Part shown: piece after piece, positions 6,831 to 12,642 of the stretch
How the letters are laid out: every line of letters starts with the position of its first letter
Position numbering within the stretch: the first letter of the stretch is position 1
Translations under genes and position numbers: made by a program
Assembly: GCA_017408535.1 (NCBI GenBank)
Contig: JAFQUL010000131.1
Span: forward strand, 1-12,642
DNA: 12,642 nt
Source of the DNA: Clostridia bacterium
GTDB lineage: Bacteria; Bacillota; Clostridia; Oscillospirales; CAG-272
Direction of reading: 5' to 3'
The notes under the pieces: generated by a model
Told to the model about the DNA's origin: nothing
Databases searched by the model: none
What the model saw: only the letters and a program-made list of their open reading frames with translations

Positions 6831-6887
6831 ATCGCATCCTCAATCAATGCTCTGTTCTCTGCGATAAACAGGACCATAAGGAAATAG
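6828..6887 (+). pseudogene. remnant of a leuA 3' end (last 19 codons and stop)
   Basis: This stretch reads IIASSINALFSAINRTIRK followed by TAG. It is colinear with the last 19 codons and stop of leuA (5837-5896, ending INRAIGK then TGA). I count 10 differences in 60 bases, three of them in the first 45. Those three early changes are all third-position and silent. There is no start, and nothing of the rest of leuA is present. It is joined at TATT to the truncated XRE gene. The corresponding leuA and XRE sequences around the join (CACGACGATATT at 5828-5839 and CACGGCGGTATT at 10933-10944) match at 10 of 12 bases, which explains the exchange point. Confidence 0.88.
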
Positions 6888-6952
6888 CAAGAACAAGAAA
6901 AAAGACAGTCTGAGGCATACTAAACATAGTAAAGTAAGTTTACCGGAGATAT

Positions 6953-6990
6953 AGGAGATACGGAGTAATCTGTATCTCCTGCTTTTATAT
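6953..6990 (+). terminator. intrinsic terminator in the gap before the GntR-ABC operon
   Basis: The arm AGGAGATACGGA (6953-6964) pairs with 6969-6980 through 12 bp (one G-U), closed by a GTAA loop and followed by GCTTTTATATA. No intact gene precedes it on this strand. It could be the original terminator that went with the leuA tail ending at 6887, or an insulator for the promoter at 7065. The remaining sequence 6888-6952 and 6991-7064 shows no gene or clear signal to me. Confidence 0.7.
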
Positions 6991-7064
6991 ACCCAAACTT
7001 TATTTATGTTTGACTTGAATTATCTGAAAATACGAAGAGAATGTCAGGTAAATTAAATTCACTG

Positions 7065-7093
7065 TTGCAATTTTAAAAATGCTGTGTTATAAT
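7065..7093 (+). promoter_or_regulatory. sigma-A promoter of the GntR-ABC operon
   Basis: TTGCAA (7065-7070) and TATAAT (7088-7093) have a 17-base spacer. The -10 is perfect and the -35 matches 4 of 6. The start point should be near 7100, which falls inside the palindromic operator. Confidence 0.88.
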
Positions 7094-7120
7094 AAGTGTG
7101 ATATCTATAATATTACACTT
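7094..7120. promoter_or_regulatory. palindromic operator, probable GntR binding site
   Basis: The half-sites AAGTGTGATAT (7094-7104) and ATATTACACTT (7110-7120) are inverted repeats matching at 10 of 11 positions around the 5-base centre CTATA. The site begins directly after the -10 box and covers the predicted transcription start. A bound dimer would therefore block initiation, consistent with autorepression by the first gene. A GTGT...ACAC palindrome is plausible for YtrA-type GntR regulators. Which protein binds is inference. Confidence 0.75.
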
Positions 7121-7142
7121 TGCTGTGCGAAAGGAGAAAGTA

Positions 7143-7511
7143 TTGTTTATAATTGATTATACCTCTGGGGTTCCTGTTTATGAACAGATAAAGTCACAAA
7201 TGCTTTCTCTGGTTTCAAGCGGGGTATTGAAGTCCGGGGACAAATTTCCGTCTATCCGTACACTTGCCTCACAACTGAAACTGAATGTCAACACCATTAA
7301 AAAGGTTTTTGCCCAACTTGAGGAAGATGGCGTTATTGTAACTGTGGTGGGTAGCGGAAGTTATGTGGCAGAAACGGCATATCGTAATCCCGTTGTGATG
7401 GAAAAAGCTGAAGCAAGACTCAAGGAAAGCTTGAAAGCGGCAAAATCTGCAGGATTAAATAAAGCGGAAATCCTTGAAATAGTAAACGAAATTGTGGAGG
7501 AAGAGAAGTAA
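7143..7511 (+). CDS. GntR-family transcriptional regulator, YtrA subfamily
   Basis: This short GntR protein (122 residues) has an N-terminal winged helix (about 8-78). It includes GVPVYEQIKSQ, the FPSIRTLASQLKLNVNTIKK recognition region and the GSGSYV wing. The short helical tail (about 85-122) replaces a large effector domain. Size and layout are those of the YtrA subfamily, which usually represses the ABC transporter operon it heads, often in response to cell-envelope antibiotics or stress. I chose TTG 7143 because AAGGAG (7131-7136) lies 6 bases upstream and the family sequence begins right there (FIIDYTSG). A longer reading from GTG 7098 would start at the transcription start, inside the operator, and is rejected. 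The stop abuts the next ATG, so the genes are co-translated. The inducing signal is unknown. Confidence 0.9.
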   Translation: MFIIDYTSGVPVYEQIKSQMLSLVSSGVLKSGDKFPSIRTLASQLKLNVNTIKKVFAQLEEDGVIVTVVGSGSYVAETAYRNPVVMEKAEARLKESLKAAKSAGLNKAEILEIVNEIVEEEK

Positions 7512-8426
7512 ATGATTGAACTGCGTCATGTATCTAAACAATTCGGCAGGTATTCTGCATTGGAAGACGTAACTGCTTGTATAAGAGACGAATCGATCTA
7601 CGGACTTATCGGTTACAACGGTGCTGGAAAGACGACACTTTTAAATATGATCAGCGGTTTGTATTTACCGAACTATGGTGAAATTTTTATTGAAGTAAAT
7701 GGAGAAATGTGCAAACCGTTTGACAATGTAAAGGTTAAACGTAATCTTTTTTATGTAAGTGACGATCCTTATTATTTACCATACGCTACCCTCAATACCA
7801 CACGTGATTTTTACAAAGGGTTTTATAGGAATTTCAGTGAATCGACCTTTGAAAAACTGGTAAAGCTTTTTAAATTAGACCCAGAGAAAAGAATAGGTGA
7901 TTTTTCAAAGGGAATGAAACGGCAGGCGGCGATTATCTCTGGTCTTTCGTCTCGGGTGAAATATCTGTTGCTTGATGAGAGCTTTGACGGATTGGATCCT
8001 AATATGCGTGTTCTTGTGAGCAATTTGTTGACAGAGTATTTACTTGAGGTTGGCGGGACCATAATCGTAGCATCTCATAATTTGTATGAACTGGAAAATA
8101 TCTGTGATACTATCGGTATGATCAACGGAAAGCGCATGGCATTCAGTAAGGAAATTGAGGAAATACGCGGGGAATACAAAAAATACCGTGTTGCCCTTGA
8201 TAAGAAAATACCAAAGGAGGTATTTACCTCCCTTGATGAGAAGAATCTCAGAGAAGAGGGAAATATATACACCTTTGTTAGCTGTGAAAGCGAAAAAAAT
8301 ATCAAAGAAAAATTGTACACACATTGTAGTATTATACTTTTTGAGGCATATCCTCTTGCCTTAAATGAAATATTCAAAGCTGAAATGGGGGAAGGAGAAG
8401 ATGAATATGAAGGAATATTTGATTAA
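7512..8426 (+). CDS. ABC transporter ATP-binding protein (YtrB-like)
   Basis: This 304-residue nucleotide-binding subunit energises the permease encoded next. Walker A is GYNGAGKTT (34-42), the signature is FSKGMKRQ (131-138), and Walker B with catalytic Glu156 is YLLLDESFDGLD (151-162). The switch His189 is in ASHN. The usual Q-loop glutamine is not obvious: the region reads FYVSDDPYYLP (80-90), a variation typical of YtrB-like/ABC-2 ATPases. A C-terminal extension (about 215-304) follows the NBD. The start ATG directly follows the gntR stop, with GGAGG at 7496-7500. The gene's last 20 bases overlap the permease gene. The likely role is an envelope-stress or antibiotic/peptide-responsive ABC system, inferred from the GntR-ABC arrangement rather than from any substrate-specific residue. 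Confidence 0.92.
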   Translation: MIELRHVSKQFGRYSALEDVTACIRDESIYGLIGYNGAGKTTLLNMISGLYLPNYGEIFIEVNGEMCKPFDNVKVKRNLFYVSDDPYYLPYATLNTTRDFYKGFYRNFSESTFEKLVKLFKLDPEKRIGDFSKGMKRQAAIISGLSSRVKYLLLDESFDGLDPNMRVLVSNLLTEYLLEVGGTIIVASHNLYELENICDTIGMINGKRMAFSKEIEEIRGEYKKYRVALDKKIPKEVFTSLDEKNLREEGNIYTFVSCESEKNIKEKLYTHCSIILFEAYPLALNEIFKAEMGEGEDEYEGIFD

Positions 8427-10671
8427 CGGCGAAACTAAGCATTCAATTAAGGTGACAATTCGTCAGTTTTTATATCTTCCTGTACTGATGACTGTGATCA
8501 TGCTTATTGTCCTTCCCGGCACAAATATCATAATGAAGAGTTCATCATTTCGTTTAATGTACAGTTTGGGAGAAAGTATAGAGAGGGATAAACTCATCGG
8601 GTTCTCGCTATACGACACTAATCAGATTGTAAAGTTTATACCTTATGTCTTGATGGGTATTTCATTAGTTTCTGCTTTCCTTCTGTTCCGTTTCCTTTTT
8701 TCGAAAAAAGCACAGGCGGTGTATTTTTTGACCGGAACATCACGCGGACAGCTTTTTCTTATCCGTTATATGTTCGGTGTGATCTCACTGGCAGCGTCTG
8801 TTTTTCTTTCTCTTGCTGTTTCTGTCGTCATAAACGTTTTTGTATCAGATGCGACGAAGTTCCTTATTTCCAACGGAATATATTTGTTTTTTGCAATGTT
8901 TTCCATGGCATATTGCTGTTATTCCGTATGTGTGGTTATTATGGTTCTTTGCGGCAGGGGAATTGACTATTTTATGTCTGTGGCAGGCGTATGGAGCGCA
9001 CGGATATTAGTGCTTCTCTTTATGCAGAATGTGTTTTTCGCCTTTTTACCGGGTACACCGTACTATTTCGGACAAGGTAATTTACAGGCAGGAATTTATC
9101 CATCTATATTTGAGAAATATTCTGATGTTTCTTTTACGAAATTTTTTCGTGAAATTTTTGAAACCTGCGGTACAGCATACGGACATAAGGAAGGACCGGA
9201 TTTTGACTACGCCGTGGCACAGTTTGTCACGAAGCCACAAATGATCATTTTGGTGTTTCTTGTGGGGGCTGTGTTTGCTTTTGTCGGTTGGCTCCTTTTC
9301 AAAAAGCGTAAGGCGGAGCTTGCGGAAACACCGAGTGCAAATAATGTTCTCTCAAATGCGGTTACTCTGTTAATATCGGCTTCAATTGCTTCCTGTATAT
9401 TCCTTGCGGGCGGAACATTTTGGCATATAGTATTATTTGCACTTATACTGACAGCTGTCTACTGCGTTGTTATTTCTGTATTCAGGGGTGTGGTCAGTAA
9501 GCTATATAAGTCACTGCCAATACCTTTTTTTGCTGTTTTCGTTTGCGGAATATTTTGTCTTGTATGTTACTTCGGTGGATTAGGTTATTCATCGTATATT
9601 CCGCAAATTGACGATATTTCATGTGTTCAGATCAGTTATCCAGGTCATCCCCAGTATGCTTCGGTAGGTAGCGGATATAGTGCATGGAGTGGTTCCTCGT
9701 ACTATTTCCATTATGCTTCTCTTGATAATATGACGAAACTGACCGAAAAGGAAGATGTTGAAACTGTAATAGATATTCACCGTTTATTAATCGCAGACGG
9801 TTCACGCGGGATAAGTGACGAAAGCACAACGGACTATGATGAAACTGCGGTATATGCCAATATCTATATTACTTATACTTTGAAGGACGGTAGTCAGATC
9901 ACCCGTTTTTATCGCACGCTGAAGCTATCTACCATTTTTCGTATGTTGGATTTGGAATTTACAGATGCTTATATTGATTTGTTCAAGTCAAAGATCAAGT
10001 ACTTCGGTGCGGATGAAAATGATTGGACGAAAGAAGAATATCTGGAGACGTTACTTTCTATGTCGGCAGTGTATGCTTCGGATAATCTTTTCTCTAATTT
10101 GACCGGTCTTTCTCTGACAGATACCGAGAAGGAAGAACTGTTTGATGCTATTATAAATGATAAAAGCGATGATACTGTAGATGAGCGGTACCGTCCCCAA
10201 AAGGAGTGTATCGGCGTACTGCTTATAACTTACAACGGTAAATCGGATGATGCAGGGGATCCGAAGAAAAAATTTGACTATTTCGGTCAGTATTATGGCA
10301 CAAGCCATGTGTACGTTTATGAAGATGATAAGGAGACTATTACGTATTTGAAGAACAAAGGCTATTATGATGCTTTTGTAAAGGATCTTACCGTGACAAA
10401 AATAGAACTGTACGAATTTCCTCTGTACCCGGAGGAGGAGCAGTTACAGAAAAGCGCGTACAACAGATGCTTTTATTCCAAAGTTAATACTGACCTTACG
10501 GAAAGATTTACTCCTTTCGTACGGGAACTTGCACAGACAGAGTATAATGAGATACTTCAGAATGCAAGATTGACGTATTTTATAAATGGGGGACAACTTG
10601 TTACGATCACTACGGTAAACAGCGATGGTGAAGAACGGACAGTAACTAAATATTTGCCTATAAACAATTAA
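8407..10671 (+). CDS. ABC-2-type permease with large extracytoplasmic C-terminal domain
   Basis: This is an integral membrane partner of the ATPase, 754 residues from ATG 8407. Hydrophobic segments lie at about 21-42, 76-97, 118-147, 157-182, 196-214, 277-298, 317-336, 338-358 and 371-392. A soluble region of roughly 360 residues (394-754) follows, presumably outside the cell. It contains an Asp/Tyr-rich stretch and no membrane helix, catalytic motif or known fold that I recognise. The N-terminal half resembles permeases of GntR-linked Clostridia ABC systems. The tail is possibly the DUF6449-type domain, but I am unsure. The start is ATG 8407 with AAGGAG (8392-8397) 9 bases upstream. ATG 8401 is only 3 bases from that site, and ATG 8365 lies deep in the ATPase gene. 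With one permease gene, the transporter is probably a homodimer. The substrate is not deducible. Confidence 0.85.
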   Translation: MKEYLINGETKHSIKVTIRQFLYLPVLMTVIMLIVLPGTNIIMKSSSFRLMYSLGESIERDKLIGFSLYDTNQIVKFIPYVLMGISLVSAFLLFRFLFSKKAQAVYFLTGTSRGQLFLIRYMFGVISLAASVFLSLAVSVVINVFVSDATKFLISNGIYLFFAMFSMAYCCYSVCVVIMVLCGRGIDYFMSVAGVWSARILVLLFMQNVFFAFLPGTPYYFGQGNLQAGIYPSIFEKYSDVSFTKFFREIFETCGTAYGHKEGPDFDYAVAQFVTKPQMIILVFLVGAVFAFVGWLLFKKRKAELAETPSANNVLSNAVTLLISASIASCIFLAGGTFWHIVLFALILTAVYCVVISVFRGVVSKLYKSLPIPFFAVFVCGIFCLVCYFGGLGYSSYIPQIDDISCVQISYPGHPQYASVGSGYSAWSGSSYYFHYASLDNMTKLTEKEDVETVIDIHRLLIADGSRGISDESTTDYDETAVYANIYITYTLKDGSQITRFYRTLKLSTIFRMLDLEFTDAYIDLFKSKIKYFGADENDWTKEEYLETLLSMSAVYASDNLFSNLTGLSLTDTEKEELFDAIINDKSDDTVDERYRPQKECIGVLLITYNGKSDDAGDPKKKFDYFGQYYGTSHVYVYEDDKETITYLKNKGYYDAFVKDLTVTKIELYEFPLYPEEEQLQKSAYNRCFYSKVNTDLTERFTPFVRELAQTEYNEILQNARLTYFINGGQLVTITTVNSDGEERTVTKYLPINN

Positions 10672-10675
10672 CACA

Positions 10676-10728
10676 ATACAGCAGGACTGCGTACTTACCA
10701 AGTACGCAGTCCTGCTGTATGTTTATTA
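10676..10728. terminator. perfect 21-bp hairpin terminator between convergent genes
   Basis: Bases 10676-10696 and 10700-10720 are perfect reverse complements (21 bp) around the loop ACC. On the plus strand the hairpin is followed by GTTTATTA, just after the permease stop (10671). On the minus strand it follows the XRE gene end (10742). It probably serves both transcripts. The U-tract is modest, but the stem is very stable. Confidence 0.85.
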
Positions 10729-10741
10729 CGATAGTTTTTTG

Positions 10742-10990
10742 CTATATGCAGATATCTTTTGTATCCGTTCCCTCGTCTTTGATGAAAAAATCATCGGTAC
10801 TGCATCCGAGAAAGCTTGCGAGTCTCGGCAGAGTGAAAATATCGGGATAACACAGGTCTTGCTCCCATTTATATACTGCCTGTGCGGAAACACCAACCAG
10901 CCTCCCAAAGGCCTTTTGTGACAAATCGTTTTCACGGCGGTATTTTTTTATCCGTTCTGAGATGGTTATACGGTAAAAGGGAATGGACAT
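10742..10990 (-). CDS. XRE-family (Cro/CI-type) helix-turn-helix regulator, intact copy B
   Basis: This 82-residue DNA-binding protein consists almost entirely of an HTH_3 domain (about 10-65), with helix-turn-helix LSQKAFGRLVGVSAQAVYKW at 23-42. The short acidic tail ends in CI. There is no ligand or peptidase domain, so it could act as a simple dimeric repressor. Its ATG (10990-10988) overlaps the TAA stop of the upstream ATPase gene by one base (TAATG), so translation is coupled and both are made from one mRNA whose promoter lies outside the window. The gene ends opposite the 21-bp hairpin. Its codons 17-74 are duplicated, at about 96% DNA identity, at 6651-6830. Target genes are unknown. 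The ATPase operon itself and the neighbouring ABC operon are reasonable guesses only. Confidence 0.9.
   Translation of the reverse strand: MSIPFYRITISERIKKYRRENDLSQKAFGRLVGVSAQAVYKWEQDLCYPDIFTLPRLASFLGCSTDDFFIKDEGTDTKDICI
10765..10944 (+). repeat. direct repeat, right copy (XRE-derived)
   Basis: This is the right member of the direct-repeat pair with 6651-6830, carried inside the intact XRE gene. Homologous recombination between the pair would remove exactly 4114 bp (the leuA tail, the terminator at 6953 and the whole GntR-ABC-permease operon). It would fuse the 5' part of this gene to the 3' part of copy A, giving one intact XRE gene with the alternative tail. Confidence 0.93.
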
Positions 10991-12642
10991 TATTTGTCAC
11001 CGTCCTTTACTGTATTTATCCTTCTCATTCTGTTTATGACGGCTGATATCTCCTGCTTTCGCGGCAGATCGAGAAATCTTTCACAGGTAGTAAAAAATGC
11101 CGAATAGAGAAAATCTATTCCTTCCTGTTCTATCCTTGCGTAAACATCGTCAAGCTTTTTTTGCAGGTCGATCTTTCTGTCGGTGTTGGATACAGCCAGA
11201 TAACGAAGCATAAATCCGATAGTATTAAGCTGTCTCTTTGATACGATATCGTGAAGTCCGCGAACGTCTACCTTTTCGTCCCCGATGATCACGAATCCCA
11301 TATCCGATACCTTGAGCTTCTCCGTACCGCTTCCTTCCGGATAGGAGGAAAAACCGTCGGAATACAGACTTCTCGATTGTTTCCACAAGGCTGCGGGAGG
11401 CAGCTCCGGGGCCACTGTCTGTGATCTGCAAATGTCTTTTGCTTTTTCGGTCACGTCGCTGATCAGATAGTCCTCCATCAGATATACCTTGTCCGCAACA
11501 GACAGGTATTCTCCGCTTCCGCCGATGACCAAAACAGTTGAAACACCGTACCTGCTGTGCAGCTCGTTCACCCTGTCGGTAAACGGAGTTATAGGCTCTT
11601 TTTCTATCAGCTCCTTCATCATACTGTCACGGATCATAAAGTTGGTGGCACTTCTGTCCTCGTCAATGAGCAGAAGTCCGGCACCGCATTCCACCGCCTC
11701 CATAATATTTGCCGCCTGCGAGGTAGAGCCTGAGGCATGCTCGGTTGAAAAATCACTTGTGTCTCCTCCGGGCAGCCACTTGATGAAGGGAGAAATATTC
11801 ACGTGCTTTACGCTTCTCCCGTCCTCCGCCGATATGGTAACTGCACTTTCATCCGTTATGCAGAGCTCGCGGCCGTCACCGAGAGCGTGATCGTAGATGC
11901 CTGCAGATATGGCATCAAGAAGGGTGGATTTTCCCGAATATCCGCCCCCTGTTATTACGGTAACACCTTTTCTTATCCCCATTCCACGTATACCGCATAT
12001 TTCTATCTCATCATCCTGCGTCGAACGGAAGGGAACAGCATTTTTCATAGGCAGGTCTGTGCCCTTTGATCTTGGCAGTATACTTCCGTTTGCTACAAAG
12101 GCACAGTAATCACTGTCCTTGAGCCAGGTACGGATGGCTGCCTGCTTTTCGGCGAGCTCTACTGAACGCTTAAGAGAATAGTAGTCAAGCTCGGCGATAA
12201 ACCGATCCACCGCATCCGGCAGATCACGGCAGAGCATCTGAATAGCCTTACGTATATTTCTGCGGGGAAGCTGTACCTGCAGTCGGATGCACAGACATAC
12301 CGCCGGTGGAGGCATCTCTTCTTCCGGCAAAAGATACACTGTTGAAGCGGCACCGTTAGTATAGTCCTTTTGCGGACAAACGGCAAAGAATGCCGAGTTT
12401 CTGCGGACGATCTCGCCGCCGGGAGATGGGAGGTAGTACTTACCGCTTTCGTTATCGGGGCGGCTTCGGTTGTATAGCTCAGTATTCAGTGCGTTTATAT
12501 ATCTGCCGAATGTGCGTAACAAAAAATCAGCTTCTACGCTTTCCGTAGACTTGTCCGGTACGTCTATCCCAAGAACGGTGCAGGGAATACTGATAACTAC
12601 AGTTGGTTTGTCCTGCGCCAGCTTGTGAGTGACAGATATTTC
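10990..12642 (-). CDS. ABC-class P-loop ATPase, COG3044/PF09818 type (partial, runs off right edge)
   Basis: The frame is open from the window edge to the TAA at 10992-10990, 550 codons in view. The N-terminus is missing, because family members have a further N-terminal stretch before the region seen here. An internal TTG at 12522 could look like a start, but 40 further in-frame codons lie upstream without a stop. Numbering from the edge, Walker A is GGGYSGKST (232-240). A signature-like SGSTSQAAN lies at 304-312 and Walker B LLLIDED at 323-329. The conserved SATNFMIRD and EPITPFTDRV blocks follow, then VLVIGGSGEYLSVAD. This pattern is that of the predicted ABC-class ATPase family COG3044, which lacks membrane partners and whose cellular role is not established. 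It resembles ABC ATPases acting on nucleic acids or ribosomes more than transporter subunits. It is translationally coupled to the XRE regulator downstream. Confidence 0.9.
   Translation of the reverse strand, partial: EISVTHKLAQDKPTVVISIPCTVLGIDVPDKSTESVEADFLLRTFGRYINALNTELYNRSRPDNESGKYYLPSPGGEIVRRNSAFFAVCPQKDYTNGAASTVYLLPEEEMPPPAVCLCIRLQVQLPRRNIRKAIQMLCRDLPDAVDRFIAELDYYSLKRSVELAEKQAAIRTWLKDSDYCAFVANGSILPRSKGTDLPMKNAVPFRSTQDDEIEICGIRGMGIRKGVTVITGGGYSGKSTLLDAISAGIYDHALGDGRELCITDESAVTISAEDGRSVKHVNISPFIKWLPGGDTSDFSTEHASGSTSQAANIMEAVECGAGLLLIDEDRSATNFMIRDSMMKELIEKEPITPFTDRVNELHSRYGVSTVLVIGGSGEYLSVADKVYLMEDYLISDVTEKAKDICRSQTVAPELPPAALWKQSRSLYSDGFSSYPEGSGTEKLKVSDMGFVIIGDEKVDVRGLHDIVSKRQLNTIGFMLRYLAVSNTDRKIDLQKKLDDVYARIEQEGIDFLYSAFFTTCERFLDLPRKQEISAVINRMRRINTVKDGDK

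Noticed and set aside
7098..7142. Extended GTG start for the GntR gene
   Set aside because: The GTG coincides with the predicted transcription start and lies inside the palindromic operator. The AAGGAG at 7131-7136 correctly serves TTG 7143.
8365..8406. Longer permease start at 8365
   Set aside because: It would overlap the ATPase gene by more than 60 bases without a ribosome binding site. AAGGAG at 8392-8397 is well placed for ATG 8407.
12520..12522. TTG as the true start of the COG3044 ATPase
   Set aside because: The frame stays open for 40 more codons to the window edge, with protein-like sequence, and family members extend further at the N-terminus. The gene is simply cut by the window.

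Overview
The window looks like chromosomal DNA from a low-to-mid GC Clostridia bacterium, most likely a gut or rumen Ruminococcus/Oscillospiraceae-type Firmicute. The evidence is strong AGGAGG-type ribosome binding sites, textbook sigma-A promoters, a T-box leader controlling an ilv-leu operon, a YtrA-like GntR/ABC operon, and a short inverted-repeat element of a kind I associate with gut Clostridia. The genus is inference.

Layout. Bases 1-250 hold a MITE-like element (TIRs at 2-25 and 118-141) and a bidirectional-looking terminator. A minus-strand NodB/CE4 polysaccharide deacetylase follows (320-1114). From about 1250 to 5950 is a branched-chain amino acid operon on the plus strand: consensus promoter, T-box leader with a probable CUC (Leu) specifier, ilvB, ilvN, a RidA gene broken by one missing base, and leuA, closed by a terminator. 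IlvBN makes acetolactate for valine/leucine (acetohydroxybutyrate for isoleucine), LeuA commits 2-ketoisovalerate to leucine, and RidA normally clears reactive enamine/imine by-products. Charged versus uncharged tRNA-Leu probably sets expression.

From 5956 to about 10990 the DNA looks more AT-rich and rearranged. It carries a small two-helix membrane protein (minus), a 5'-truncated copy of an XRE regulator gene (minus), and, joined directly to it, a 60-bp copy of the 3' end of leuA (plus). Then comes a three-gene operon with its own promoter and palindromic operator: GntR regulator, ABC ATPase, and a permease with a large extracytoplasmic domain. It ends in a 21-bp perfect hairpin. The intact XRE gene (minus) follows and is translationally coupled (TAATG) to an upstream ABC-class ATPase of the COG3044/PF09818 type, which runs off the right edge of the window.

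The most interesting structure is the rearrangement. The two XRE copies form about 180-bp direct repeats (about 96% identical, offset 4114 bp) around the GntR-ABC cassette. The left copy is fused to a leuA tail at a short homology shared by leuA and the XRE gene. This is the junction expected from a tandem duplication of a leuA-to-XRE segment. Recombination between the repeats could remove the cassette and leave an intact XRE-ATPase operon. I see no CRISPR array, rRNA, tRNA, transposase or integrase, and no clearly new defence or biosynthetic system. The XRE + COG3044 ATPase pair is the least understood functional unit here.
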